Origin: Paramesorhizobium sp049065735 | Lineage (GTDB): Bacteria; Pseudomonadota; Alphaproteobacteria; Rhizobiales; Rhizobiaceae | Reading direction: 5' to 3' | Assembly: GCF_049065735.1 (NCBI RefSeq) | Contig: NZ_JBAKHD010000007.1 | Coordinates: forward strand, 119,671 to 183,670 | DNA length: 64,000 nt | Shown here: piece after piece, positions 24,716 through 35,694 of the stretch | Layout of the letters: each line of letters opens with the position of its first letter | How positions within the stretch are numbered: position 1 is the stretch's first letter | Made by a program: the position numbers and the translations under genes | Notes under the pieces: model-generated | What the model was told of the DNA's origin: nothing | What the model saw: the letters and a program-made list of their open reading frames with translations, nothing else | Database searches by the model: none

Positions 24716-26407
24716 TTAGAACCTCAACCCATGGCACGCTTCCAGCAATGACACCGTCCTCCCCACCTCCCCCCGCCGCCTTTCCTCGCTCCAGCCAAGA
24801 GCAGCTCCCGTTATCGCCGCAACTTCTTCCAGACCGGATCGCGACAGAAACCCTTCAATCGCAATAGTCGTCCGGCGCATCACGATATCAGCGAGATGGG
24901 TGACCATTTCCGACCGTGCAATCCAGTCGATCTCGCCTCTTGTATAACCGGGGATATGTTCAAGCGATGCTTCGCTTTGGAAGTTCTTGAGGTGGGCGAG
25001 AACGACATCGCATGTCGTGCCATAGCGCGCCAGCAGCCGGCCGACGAGTTCGGGATTGAGCCCGTAGGTGTTGCTCCGCGTCTCGATCCAGCTGTTGCGG
25101 CTTGTCTCATCAGCCGGGAATGCGCGCCCGCCGCCAATGGGTTCCATCTGCGTGCTTTGGCGACGCGGCGCGGCGAGCTGTTTTAAAAGCGTATCGGCGA
25201 CTTCTTCCGCAAATCCGCGGAACGTCGTCCATTTCCCGCCGACGAGGGAGACGATGGAAAAGGGCCGCTCCGCCGTGGGAGGGAGGAGGGGGGCCGAATG
25301 ATCCCGGCTTATGAGTCCGGGCTGCGCGGCGTCGGATGCCGGCAGGGGCCGGATGCCGCTATAGGTATAGACGATCTGGCTTCGGTCGAAATGCATCCGC
25401 GGCAGCAGCGATTTCAAGCTTGCGAGGAAATAGTCGACTTCGTTTTCCTCGCATTTGATGTTGTCCGGATCATCCGCCTTGATATCCGTGGAGCCGACGA
25501 GAGCAAGGCCCAGATATTCGTAGACCAGGCAGATGCGGCCATCGTCTGCTTCGAAATAGATCATCCTTCCTTTCAGGCTCTCGACCAGTTCAGGATGCCT
25601 CAAGAGGATATGCGAGCCCTTCGTCCCGCCGATCAGCTTTGTCGGCTCGCCAAGGCTGGCATTGATCCTGTCGATCCAGGGGCCACCGGCATTGACGACG
25701 ATCTTGGGCCGGGCGGTAAAGTGATGGCCCTGATCGTCCTTGAAGGTGAGCACGCCGCCATCGCGGCTCTCCAGTTCGGCATAATTCCGGGCACGGGAAC
25801 CGGGGCTTGCTGCCAGCCCGTCGTTGACGAGTTCCCAGACCAGCCGCTCGGGCCGGGCGATCCTCGCGTCGTAATAAATCCCGCCCGCGACGATGCGCGG
25901 TGTTATCGCTGGCATCTCCTTGAGCGCGGCTTTGCGGAACAGGAAACGATGTTTGGGCATGACGCGGTGACGCGCGCCGTAGACGTCATAGAGCCAAAGG
26001 CCGATCTTTATGAGGAGTGCACCTCGGCTGCGCGGCGCAGTGGTCGATCCGGCAAGGGTGCGCAGTGCCGCGAGCGCGCCCTTCGCATAGGAGAAAGAGG
26101 GGAGGAATGTCGGAAGCGGCTTCACGCAATGGGGCGCATTGCGCAGGAGCAGGTTGCGTTCGAGTGTCGATTGGGCGACGAGGCCCAACTCGCCGGTTTC
26201 GATATATTTGATCCCGCCATGGATGAGCCGGGAAGGGGCGGCGCTGGTTCCGGAGCCAAAATCCGCTTTGTCCACAACAAGGCATTTGACACCTTGCAGG
26301 CAGAGCTCCCGGAATAGACCGGCGCCATTGATGCCTGCGCCGATGATTACTACGTCGTAATCATCGGAGAAATCGGCGTCGGCGCTTTGCGCAATCTGAT
26401 CGTTCAT
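24716..26407 (-). CDS. GlpD-family FAD-dependent polyol-phosphate dehydrogenase
   Basis: A 563-aa relative of aerobic glycerol-3-phosphate dehydrogenase and EryB. FAD binding: DVVIIGAGINGAGLFRELC (about residues 19-37), then ADFGSGTSAAPSRLIHGGIKYIE, VVNAGGPWIDRI and YTYSGIRPLP. It probably oxidises a polyol phosphate at the membrane, passing electrons to quinone. Its ATG overlaps the stop of the FGGY kinase gene (26404-26407), so it should act on that kinase's product, as EryB does after EryA. It differs clearly from EryB at 35695. Substrate could be glycerol phosphate or another polyol phosphate. Confidence 0.85.
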   Translation of the reverse strand: MNDQIAQSADADFSDDYDVVIIGAGINGAGLFRELCLQGVKCLVVDKADFGSGTSAAPSRLIHGGIKYIETGELGLVAQSTLERNLLLRNAPHCVKPLPTFLPSFSYAKGALAALRTLAGSTTAPRSRGALLIKIGLWLYDVYGARHRVMPKHRFLFRKAALKEMPAITPRIVAGGIYYDARIARPERLVWELVNDGLAASPGSRARNYAELESRDGGVLTFKDDQGHHFTARPKIVVNAGGPWIDRINASLGEPTKLIGGTKGSHILLRHPELVESLKGRMIYFEADDGRICLVYEYLGLALVGSTDIKADDPDNIKCEENEVDYFLASLKSLLPRMHFDRSQIVYTYSGIRPLPASDAAQPGLISRDHSAPLLPPTAERPFSIVSLVGGKWTTFRGFAEEVADTLLKQLAAPRRQSTQMEPIGGGRAFPADETSRNSWIETRSNTYGLNPELVGRLLARYGTTCDVVLAHLKNFQSEASLEHIPGYTRGEIDWIARSEMVTHLADIVMRRTTIAIEGFLSRSGLEEVAAITGAALGWSEERRRGEVGRTVSLLEACHGLRF

Positions 26408-27942
26408 GATTTCATTCCATCGGCGGCAGGTGATCCCAGTTTCTGGAGCTTCGGCCAGACAGGCTTCATCGCTTCCGTCAGTTCAAGAAACACCTGGTAT
26501 TTGGCTTCATAGGCCGCGCGGCGCTCCGGGTCCGGCTGGTAAACTGTCTCGATTTCGCTGATATCTCGGGGATCGTCCGTGGGCTTGGCGTACACGCCGA
26601 TGCCTGCGCCGGCGCACAGCGCGGCACCCCAGGCCGCTGCCTCCTCGGTTTTCGTCGCCGCGACCGGCATTCCCAGCACATCGGCAAAAAGCCCGGCAAC
26701 CATCGGGTTTCTGGAAATGCCGCCGGTCAGCCGGGCTGTTTGGGGCGAGAAGCCGTCGCGCAAGGCGTCAATATGAATGCGATGATTGAAGGCGATGCCC
26801 TCGATGATGGCCCTGATGATATCACCGCGATCATGCCATGCGCTGAGACCGAAGAGCCCTGCGCTCGACGCACCCGCGAAAGGCGAGCCGAAAAGATAGG
26901 GATGGAAGATGACGCTGGAGGCTCTGTCCGCCGAGGCTGCGAGTTCTTGCGCCATCAACGCATGGATGCTTTCGCCAGCCTCTTCGGCGGTTTTTGCCTC
27001 CTCGGCGCAGAGCCGTTCGATGAACCAGTCATAATTGGCTGTCGAGGCCGGCGATATCGACATATTGTTCCACTCACCGGGCAAAATCCCGTTGCGGCAG
27101 AACCAGCGGGCATCGATTTGAGGCTGGTCCGAAACCGTTTCGTTGATCGAATAGGTCCCGGCGACAACAGCCACCACGCCTTCGCCATAACCGCCGATAC
27201 CGAGGGCGGAGGCGGTGACGTCATGGAGGCCCGCAACGACAGGCGTTCCCGCGATAAGCCCTGTTTCCTGCGCCGTCGAAGCCGTCACGTGACCGGCGAC
27301 GTCCACCGACGATGCGATGGGAGGACGTTTGTCCCACAAGGCTTCGAGGCCGAAGAGCTCAAAGGCCGCTTTGCTATAGGCCTGCGACCGGACATCGGTG
27401 AAAGACGTGCTCGCCTCGGTGCGGTCGGTGCCGATGGTCCCGCAAAGGCGATAGCGCAGCCAGTCCTTGGCGGCCATGAAATGGGCTATGTCGGCAAAGC
27501 GGTCCGGCTCATTGTCCTTCACCCAGCGCAGGATCGCCGAAGGCGCGGAAGCATGCGGGCGTTGTCCGGTCAGTGAAAGGGAATGTTCGGCGACGTTGCC
27601 GCTGTTCCACCGGTCCGCGACATCGGCCGCTCTGGTATCCAGCGACAGGATTGCCGGCCCGAGGGGCCGTGTCTCACGGTCGAGAAGATAGATGCCGTCG
27701 CCATGGGCGGTTGCCGCGATTGCCATGATGTCACCTGCGGGCCGCCCCATGCTGGCAACGGCTTCACGGATCGCTTCAGCTGTCGCGCTCCACATGAGCT
27801 CCATGTCGCGTTCCACATGGCGCGGCCGGGGAATGATCTGCGGAATGCGGCGGCGGGCTACCGAGAGGACGCGCCCGTCAATATCGAAAATGACCGCCTT
27901 GGTGACCGTCAATCCGCTGTCTATTCCGAGAATGCTCGCCAT
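26404..27942 (-). CDS. FGGY-family carbohydrate (polyol) kinase
   Basis: A 512-aa FGGY kinase. N-terminal phosphate loop LGIDSGLTVTKAVIFD (about residues 4-19), catalytic region ILSLDTRAADVADRW, second FGGY lobe AIIEGIAFNHRIHIDALRD and ADP-site LTGGISRNPMVAGLFADVLGMPV. The ATG at 27942 has AGGAAG upstream; the frame also allows a start at 27972. It is coupled to the GlpD-like dehydrogenase and preceded by the DeoR gene, so the pair mirrors EryA/EryB but is only distantly similar to EryA. A second polyol imported by the adjacent transporter is the likely substrate. Confidence 0.87.
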   Translation of the reverse strand: MASILGIDSGLTVTKAVIFDIDGRVLSVARRRIPQIIPRPRHVERDMELMWSATAEAIREAVASMGRPAGDIMAIAATAHGDGIYLLDRETRPLGPAILSLDTRAADVADRWNSGNVAEHSLSLTGQRPHASAPSAILRWVKDNEPDRFADIAHFMAAKDWLRYRLCGTIGTDRTEASTSFTDVRSQAYSKAAFELFGLEALWDKRPPIASSVDVAGHVTASTAQETGLIAGTPVVAGLHDVTASALGIGGYGEGVVAVVAGTYSINETVSDQPQIDARWFCRNGILPGEWNNMSISPASTANYDWFIERLCAEEAKTAEEAGESIHALMAQELAASADRASSVIFHPYLFGSPFAGASSAGLFGLSAWHDRGDIIRAIIEGIAFNHRIHIDALRDGFSPQTARLTGGISRNPMVAGLFADVLGMPVAATKTEEAAAWGAALCAGAGIGVYAKPTDDPRDISEIETVYQPDPERRAAYEAKYQVFLELTEAMKPVWPKLQKLGSPAADGMKS

Positions 27943-27999
27943 TTTGTCTTCCTGTGCTTTGGAACCGGGCATCCGTCGGCTTATGCGCCTGACATGAGG

Positions 28000-28839
28000 T
28001 CAGTCCGGCTGTTTGCTGCCCGCCACGACCACATTGATCCCCTTCGAGCGCATACGGGACAGATGCTCGATGGGTGTATCTTCGTCGACAATGACAGCAT
28101 CGAACTCTTCGAGCGCGGCAAACCGATGCAGCGCGCGGCGTTCAAACTTGGTGTGATCGGCGAGCAGAATCCGCTTGGCCGCGGACTCGAACATGGCCCG
28201 CTTCGTTTCGATGGTTTCAGGGGATTGGTGAAAGGCGCTATCGTCGATGATCGCGGCCAGTGACAGGAAAACCGTGTCGGCGCGGAGGCGCCGAACTTCG
28301 TTGATGGTGATATGGCCCATGAAGGCGTTGCACCAATTATAGAACTGCCCGCCGAGACTGATCAGGTTGAGATCGCGGATACCTTTGAGTTCATTGATGA
28401 GGATCAGCGAATTCGTGATGACCGTGAGGGGCACCTTCGAAGGCAGCAAAGCCGTCATCTGCTGGACAGTGGTGGAATCATCGAGGATGAGAGCCTGCCC
28501 GGTCTCGACAAACCGCAGCGCGGTCTGCGCGATCGATTTCTTCTCATTGGCCTGCCGGGTCGCGCGGTAGAGATCGCTCGATTCGATGAGGCTGGTAGGG
28601 GTGGCTGTGACGATGCCGCGCGTCTTGCGGATGATGCCCCGGCTGACGAGATCATCGACATCGCGATGGGCTGTCATGAGGCTGACGCCGAAGCGCTCCG
28701 TCAGGTCTTCTATTCGGATCGACCCCTCGGCAATCACCGTCTCGGCAATCAGCTGGCGGCGGGCCAACTGTCTGGCATGCCTGCTGTCGCTCGGCATTTC
28801 GTCCGACAGCATGTCTTTAACGTCGACTGGCTCTTTCAT
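28000..28839 (-). CDS. DeoR-family transcriptional regulator
   Basis: A 279-aa DeoR regulator. HTH near residues 30-60 (IRIEDLTERFGVSLMTAHRDVDDL, with MTAHRD in place of the common TIRRDL) and a DeoRC sensor domain with LILDDSTTVQQMTALLP, VITNSLILINEL and a closing VDEDTP. The ATG at 28839 has GGAGAGGG upstream; the frame extends to 28917 without a site. It lies between the eryG-like binding-protein gene and the FGGY kinase gene, 125 bases after the former, and likely senses a phosphorylated polyol. Confidence 0.85.
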   Translation of the reverse strand: MKEPVDVKDMLSDEMPSDSRHARQLARRQLIAETVIAEGSIRIEDLTERFGVSLMTAHRDVDDLVSRGIIRKTRGIVTATPTSLIESSDLYRATRQANEKKSIAQTALRFVETGQALILDDSTTVQQMTALLPSKVPLTVITNSLILINELKGIRDLNLISLGGQFYNWCNAFMGHITINEVRRLRADTVFLSLAAIIDDSAFHQSPETIETKRAMFESAAKRILLADHTKFERRALHRFAALEEFDAVIVDEDTPIEHLSRMRSKGINVVVAGSKQPD

Positions 28840-28926
28840 GATCGCCCTCTCCACGAAAATCTGCCTGTCGGGCTTCGTAACCGGTATCTCGCAGCGCGCA
28901 AAGGTCTCAATCGCCAATCCGGCAAC

Positions 28927-28952
28927 CGGGAGGCGCAGGATCGCGCCTCCCG
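28927..28952 (-). terminator. GC-rich hairpin after the eryG-like binding-protein gene
   Basis: Perfect 10-bp arms CGGGAGGCGC / GCGCCTCCCG, loop AGGATC, 11 bases past the binding-protein stop (28964). Downstream on the leftward strand there is no U-tract. It is the third such hairpin placed directly after a CUT2 binding-protein gene in this window. Confidence 0.5.
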
Positions 28953-28963
28953 ATTTTCCCTCA

Positions 28964-29911
28964 TTATTCGCTCATAACGAACGGAGCGGTGTACTTATCG
29001 ACATTCTCCTTGGTGATCAGGATGCAGTCGAACAGCTGCTTTTCGCGATCCACACCGGTTTTGCCGGTCTTGAGAAAGTTGTCCGCCTGCTTAACGGCGG
29101 CTTCCGAGAACACCGCCACGGGCTGAAGGACGGTGTACTGAAGTTCTCCGGCCTTGATCGCCGCGACGGCGTCGGGCGAACCGTCGAAGCCGCCGACCTT
29201 GACCTGGTCGAGCTTGCCAGCCTCCTTCAGCGCGGCGATTGCGCCGAGAGCCATTTCGTCATTGCCGCTGATCACGCCGATAATGTCGGGGTGCGCCTGC
29301 AGCATGGACTGCATCTTGTCATGGCCCTGGGTGCGGTCCCAGTTCGCCACTTCCTTGGCAACCTTCTCGAGGTCGGGATATTGCGTCAGAATGCTCTCAT
29401 AGCCGTTGGAGCGGGTGGCCGCATTGTTGTCGGAGGGGCTGCCGAAGAGTTCGGCATATTTGCCCTTCTCGCCAACGACTTCTACCCACTTCTGGGCACC
29501 AAGGGCCGCGCCCTGCGCGTTGTTGGAGACGAGCTGCGCCTTGGCGAGGCCTTCCTGGTTGATTTCCGCATTGACCAGGAACACCGGGATGCCTGCGGCT
29601 ACCGCCTTCTTAACCGCACCGATCGAGCCGTCAGCGTTGGCAGGGTCCAGAATGATTGCGGCGGACTTGTTGGTGATCGCCGTATCGATCAAATTGCTTT
29701 CCGTGTTGGTGTCGCCCTTGTGCGCGCTGACGACGGCCTTGTAGCCGAGCTTTTCCGCTGTCGCCTTGGCGACCTGGCCTTCCGTATACCAGTAGGGGTT
29801 GGACGGATCGTTGACGATGATCGTCATCAGCCCATCGGCCCAGGCTGCGCTGGTGAGCAATGGGACGGCGGCGATTGCCGCCAGAAGTATGCGCTTGCCT
29901 TTGTTGAACAT
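28964..29911 (-). CDS. eryG: CUT2 ABC transporter binding protein (EryG-like, erythritol/polyol)
   Basis: A 315-aa periplasmic type I binding protein with a signal peptide (ILLAAIAAVPLLTSAAWA). Typical features are VNDPSNPYWYTEGQVAKATAE, IILDPANADGSIGAVKKA and GVISGNDEMALGAIAAL. The ATG at 29911 is chosen because AGGGAG lies just upstream, inside the longer frame that begins at 29929. The symbol rests on position next to eryABCD, as in Brucella eryEFG; ligand range may include other pentitols and tetritols. Confidence 0.8.
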   Translation of the reverse strand: MFNKGKRILLAAIAAVPLLTSAAWADGLMTIIVNDPSNPYWYTEGQVAKATAEKLGYKAVVSAHKGDTNTESNLIDTAITNKSAAIILDPANADGSIGAVKKAVAAGIPVFLVNAEINQEGLAKAQLVSNNAQGAALGAQKWVEVVGEKGKYAELFGSPSDNNAATRSNGYESILTQYPDLEKVAKEVANWDRTQGHDKMQSMLQAHPDIIGVISGNDEMALGAIAALKEAGKLDQVKVGGFDGSPDAVAAIKAGELQYTVLQPVAVFSEAAVKQADNFLKTGKTGVDREKQLFDCILITKENVDKYTAPFVMSE

Positions 29912-30031
29912 AGTCTCACTCCCTTTCAATGAGTTGAGGTTGCGCCGGTTTCCGGCATTGTTCCCCGCGATCAGTCCCTTAAGTCGCCTCCTTGCCTCCC
30001 GCGGAAGAGCTTGGGTTCGCCGCAGCTGGGA

Positions 30032-31072
30032 TCAGCGGCGGCCATATTTGATGCTGTTGAGCAGCACGGCCATGACGATGACAGCGCCGGTGAAGACGGT
30101 CTGCCAATAGGCGGAGACGCCGATGATCACGAGGCCGTCGGACAAAAAGCCGATCACGAACGCGCCGAGCATGGTGCCGATGACCGTGCCGCGACCGCCC
30201 GTAAGCGCTGCGCCGCCGATCACGACCGCGGCAATGGCCGTCAGCTCATAGGTCGTGCCGGCTGTCGGGCCTGCCGATGTGAGCTGGGACGAGAGGACGA
30301 GACCCGCCACCGCCGCGCAGATGCCCGAAAGCATATAGACGGCGATTTTGACGCGCTTGACGGGAACGCCGGAGAGTTCGGCCGCGCGCTCGTTGCCGCC
30401 GGAGGAATAAAGCCAGCGGCCGAAAGCGGTGCGCGAGAGGAGGATGCCGCATGCGATGGCGAAAACCGCGAGCACCAGCACGCCGATGGGGACCCCGGCA
30501 AGGCGATTGAAGCCGAGCCAGTCGAAACCGGTATTGCCGAGTTCCGGGCGTCCGCTCAGATTGTTGTAGGTCAGGCCGTTGGTCATCAGCAGCGCGATGC
30601 CGCGGGCGACATAGAGCACGCCGAGCGTCGCGACGAATGCAGGAACGCGCAAATAGGCGATGAGCACGCCGTTGACCGCGCCGACAGCAGCGCCGAGCAG
30701 GCAGGTCAAAATCACCACCACCCAGACCGGCGGATAGACGATGACGCCGAACTGGGGCAGGGTGACGCCCTGCATGAGAAACCCGGCCACGACACCGGCT
30801 AACCCCAGGGTGGAGCCGACCGAGAGGTCGATGCCGCCATTCAGGATGACCAGCAGCATCCCGATCGCCAACAGCCCGAAAATGGCGACATGGGATGCCA
30901 TAATCAGGAAATTGTTGACGGTGAAGTAGTTCGGCGACATCGACGAGAAGACGATGATGATGGCGATCAACGCGAAGAACGCGCGGCCTTCGAACAGCAG
31001 CTCTATCAGGCTCTTCTTGCGCTTACCCTTCGCACTGGGTTTGCTTGTTTCCACGGAAGTGGTGACCGACAT
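30032..31072 (-). CDS. eryF: CUT2 ABC transporter permease (EryF-like)
   Basis: A 346-aa RbsC-type permease with NGGIDLSVGSTLGLAGVVAGF and the coupling loop VVIGGAALTGGRGTVIGTMLGAFVIG. The N-terminus is basic and cytoplasmic (KPSAKGKRKKS). ATG 31072 has AAGGAG seven bases upstream; GTG 31087 is less likely. It lies 20 bases after the ATPase stop. Confidence 0.85.
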   Translation of the reverse strand: MSVTTSVETSKPSAKGKRKKSLIELLFEGRAFFALIAIIIVFSSMSPNYFTVNNFLIMASHVAIFGLLAIGMLLVILNGGIDLSVGSTLGLAGVVAGFLMQGVTLPQFGVIVYPPVWVVVILTCLLGAAVGAVNGVLIAYLRVPAFVATLGVLYVARGIALLMTNGLTYNNLSGRPELGNTGFDWLGFNRLAGVPIGVLVLAVFAIACGILLSRTAFGRWLYSSGGNERAAELSGVPVKRVKIAVYMLSGICAAVAGLVLSSQLTSAGPTAGTTYELTAIAAVVIGGAALTGGRGTVIGTMLGAFVIGFLSDGLVIIGVSAYWQTVFTGAVIVMAVLLNSIKYGRR

Positions 31073-31092
31073 TTCCGGCTCCTTCACTCGGA

Positions 31093-32630
<1,538 letters not shown>

Positions 32631-32634
<4 letters not shown>

Positions 32635-33281
32635 TTTACCTCGAGCCTCACTGGTGTCACGATCCAGCTCTTCGGGTTCACCAGCTTGAAGACCCCCACC
32701 ACGGAGATCGTCTTGCCGGAGAGGGCGTTGGGATCGATGTTTGCCAGAACGGTCTTCTTGACCTCATTGTTGATGGCCGTCCCGGCGTCCTGATACTCGA
32801 TCTGATTGGTGAACTGATCGAAATGAATGTCGCCGGTCGCATCCCGCAAATCCGTTCCCGTCAGGGCCGGGCCGGTCTGCACACGCACGGTGATCTCAGG
32901 CGGCAGGCCTTCAATCGAGACGGTGCTGTAGTTGGACTTGCGCTCACCCACAACGGCGGTGAACGACACGGGGAGCACCGGCCCTGTTGAGGTCGCTACG
33001 CCATATTTCTGGCCGGCTGCCTGCTTGTCCGCCTGGATCGCCTTTGCCAGCTCGACGGCATCGACGGCGCGCTTCGAGACGCTCTCCTGGATTTTCGGGA
33101 ATTCCTGCGCGCCAAAGGCTTCCGGCGAGAATTTCTGCTCGCGCACGTCATGCTGGGAGCCGATCACGACGACTTTCGTGTCGAAGGCCATGGCGCCCAC
33201 CAGGGCAATAGCGGCTACGCCTAATATCCACATATACCGTTTCGACGGCTTGGCGGCTTTTCGTCTGGTGCGTTCGGTCAT
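32631..33281 (-). CDS. DUF2291 membrane-anchored periplasmic protein of the polyol transporter operon
   Basis: A 216-aa protein with one N-terminal membrane segment (YMWILGVAAIALVGAMAF, about residues 16-33) and a periplasmic domain. Proteins like it are usually found beside CUT2 transporters and annotated DUF2291. No catalytic motif is evident. It is the first gene of the leftward transporter operon and is coupled to the ATPase by overlap. Role unknown; it may assist the binding protein or transporter assembly. Confidence 0.75.
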
Positions 33282-34013
33282 GGGTGTGCCTCGGCAATTC
33301 CCCGAAGGGAGTGCTGGTGTCTGGTGTCAGGAATTGGAGCGTCGGTTTTCCGTGGCGGCGCGAGCATGAGCTGGCAGCGTTTCCACGCAGAAAAGCCGAT
33401 CACGGGCTTCCGCCTCATGGCGGTTGATTGTGTTTGCCACGATTTCCTCCCATCAAGATGCCAAACGGAGGTCTCCCTGCTCCGTCCGGCCCAGCAATCA
33501 TCACGATCACTGCGTTATGGTCGTGTTAATTAGTGCAATTGGTATGTTAAGTTCGTGGGCGCTGTCAACCGGGCATATTTCACATTCTGGGTAAAACATT
33601 CCGGTCTTATCGGAGGGCCGCGCCGCATTCCGTCCTTAATTCGTGTTTAGTCGAGGCGCCGCGCCCCTGCCGCTCAGTGCGAAGATAATTGGGTGCCGTG
33701 GAATATAAATCTGGGATAAGCTTCTGATATATATGTAAAAAATATCATGATCGCGCGCGGTTGGTCCGCGCGGCGCATAAGTCCCGATTTGTCGCGTCAC
33801 TCGCGGGCTTCATCTGAGGACGAGGTCTCCGGCTATCGGAGTGAGTGAGCGTTTACGCTTATTGTATATGAAAAAAAATGCGTGTAGAGAAAAAAAATAC
33901 AAAGCCTGTGTTATGTTTGTGGTATATATGTATGAGCGACCAACCGTGGCTCGAATACCAGGCGGAGCGGAGGCCTGAGGCGTCTTTGTGAGCCAAATGC
34001 AGGGAGGAGTGAG
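33282..34013. promoter_or_regulatory. 732-base divergent intergenic region between the transporter and eryABCD operons
   Basis: No convincing gene. The right 200 bases are AT-rich (runs AAAAAAAATGCG and AAAAAAATAC around 33870-33900, TATATATG repeats near 33726 and 33926), as expected of a bent, regulated promoter for eryA. A GC-rich imperfect hairpin CGCGCGG/CCGCGCG lies near 33752-33775. No TGACA palindrome is present, so EryD would use a different operator. Short open frames at 33324-33533 lack a ribosome site. Confidence 0.6.
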
Positions 34014-34082
34014 ATGGATTTGATCGGTTTAGCGCCTCCATCGGGCGCAAATGTGATGCACCGCGAGGCCGGTCATGGCTGA
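34014..34082 (+). CDS. Possible 22-aa leader peptide overlapping the eryA start
   Basis: An ATG at 34014 follows a strong site GGGAGGAG and opens MDLIGLAPPSGANVMHREAGHG, ending in a TGA at 34080-34082. The eryA ATG (34075) lies inside the last codons in another frame. The leader could couple eryA translation to its own. eryA has only a shorter site (GAGG) six bases upstream. No homologue is known to me. Confidence 0.4.
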   Translation: MDLIGLAPPSGANVMHREAGHG

Positions 34083-35625
34083 AGCGCAGGATCTGATCAT
34101 CGGAATCGATGCGGGCACCTCGGTCATGAAGGCGGTTGCCTTCACGCTTGCCGGACAGCAGATCGCCTCCGCGTCCGTCCGCAACAGCTATAGCGCCAAA
34201 GCCGATGGCTCGGTGACGCAGTCGCTGTCAAGCACATGGGAGGATTGCGTAAAGGCGCTGCGTGGCCTTTCCGAAAAAGTCGAACATCTTTCGCGAAGGG
34301 TGGCCGTCATCGCCGTTACGGGGCAGGGTGACGGTACCTGGCTGGTCGGCAAGGATAACCGGCCTGTTGCCGATGCCTGGTTATGGCTCGATGCGCGCGC
34401 TGCGCCCACAGTGGTGCGCCTTTCGGCCCTTGAGGCCGACCGTGCGCGCTTCGAGGCGACGGGCACCGGCCTCAACACATGCCAGCAGGGCAGCCAGATG
34501 GCGCATATGGACCGCCATTATCCTGAATTGCTTGATGGCGCCGAAGCTGCCATGCATTGCAAGGACTGGCTCTACCTGAACCTGACGGGCGTTCGGGCGA
34601 CCGATCCGTCCGAGGTAAGCTTCACCTTCGGCAATTTCAGAACCCGCAATTATGATCCGATGGTTCTGAAGGCTCTCGGTCTCAGCCATCGGCGCAATCT
34701 CCTGCCCGATGTTCTCGAGGGAACGCAAACGACCCATCCGCTGAGCTCTGAAGCCGCATCGGCCTGCGGCCTGGCGGCGGGGACGCCGGTATGTCTCGGC
34801 TATGTCGATATGGTGATGACAGCGCTCGGGGCAGGGGTGCGAAGCGGCGGCGAAAATGCTGCCTGTTCCGCCATAGGCTCTACCGGCGTCCACTTGCGCG
34901 CCAAGGCGGTTGGCGATGTCACGCTCAACCAGGAGAAGACGGGCTATGTGATCGCCTTGCCGATCCCCGGCATCGTGACCCAGGTGCAGACGAATATGGG
35001 CGCGACCATCAATCTCGACTGGTTGCTGCAGGTGGGCGCAGACCTGTTGGCCGATTTCGGGGTCGAGGTGACGCTGGAGAATCTCATCGCCCGAGTGGAT
35101 CATTGGTTCGCCGCGAGTAACCCGGGCGGCATCGTCTATCATCCCTATATATCCGAAGCGGGCGAGCGCGGTCCGTTCGTCAATGCCGAGGCGCGCGCCA
35201 ATTTCAGCGGGCTCTCCAGCCGGCATCGCTATCCCGACCTGGTTCGCGCCGTCATCGAAGGCTTGGGGATGGCGACGCGCGACTGTTACGCGGCCATGGG
35301 CACCTTGCCGCCGGAAATCCGTATCAGCGGGGGCGCGGCCCGCTCCAACGCGCTTCGTCAGACGCTTGCCGCCGCACTCGATGCACCTGTGCGGGTGAGC
35401 TCGCGGGAGGAGGCCGGAGCGGCCGGCGCAGCCATGATGGGAGCGGTTGCCATCGGCGCCTACCGCAACATGGACGATTGTATCGCCGATTGGGTGGCGC
35501 CGTATCTGGGCAAGGCGGAGACCGCGGAGAAGGCGGCGACAGAGCGGATGCAACGGCTCTTCACGGCCTACCAGACCATTCGAAAGGGCGTGACGCCTGC
35601 CTGGAGCATCCTGGCGGGCCATTGA
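34075..35625 (+). CDS. eryA: Erythritol kinase
   Basis: A 516-aa FGGY kinase that phosphorylates erythritol to L-erythritol 4-phosphate. Visible: IIGIDAGTSVMKAVAFTLAG (about residues 8-27), catalytic WLWLDARAAPTVVRL, GATINLDWLLQVGADLL, VIEGLGMATRDCYAAMG and ISGGAARSNALRQTLAAAL. First gene of a four-gene rightward set in the same order as Brucella eryABCD, which is the main reason for the substrate call. Translation may be coupled to the leader frame at 34014. Confidence 0.92.
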   Translation: MAEAQDLIIGIDAGTSVMKAVAFTLAGQQIASASVRNSYSAKADGSVTQSLSSTWEDCVKALRGLSEKVEHLSRRVAVIAVTGQGDGTWLVGKDNRPVADAWLWLDARAAPTVVRLSALEADRARFEATGTGLNTCQQGSQMAHMDRHYPELLDGAEAAMHCKDWLYLNLTGVRATDPSEVSFTFGNFRTRNYDPMVLKALGLSHRRNLLPDVLEGTQTTHPLSSEAASACGLAAGTPVCLGYVDMVMTALGAGVRSGGENAACSAIGSTGVHLRAKAVGDVTLNQEKTGYVIALPIPGIVTQVQTNMGATINLDWLLQVGADLLADFGVEVTLENLIARVDHWFAASNPGGIVYHPYISEAGERGPFVNAEARANFSGLSSRHRYPDLVRAVIEGLGMATRDCYAAMGTLPPEIRISGGAARSNALRQTLAAALDAPVRVSSREEAGAAGAAMMGAVAIGAYRNMDDCIADWVAPYLGKAETAEKAATERMQRLFTAYQTIRKGVTPAWSILAGH

Positions 35626-35694
35626 AATTAACCTGATGTGCAATATGCGGCGCGAAGCGATCGTGTCTACGGCGCGCCGAGGGAGTTGGCAGGA

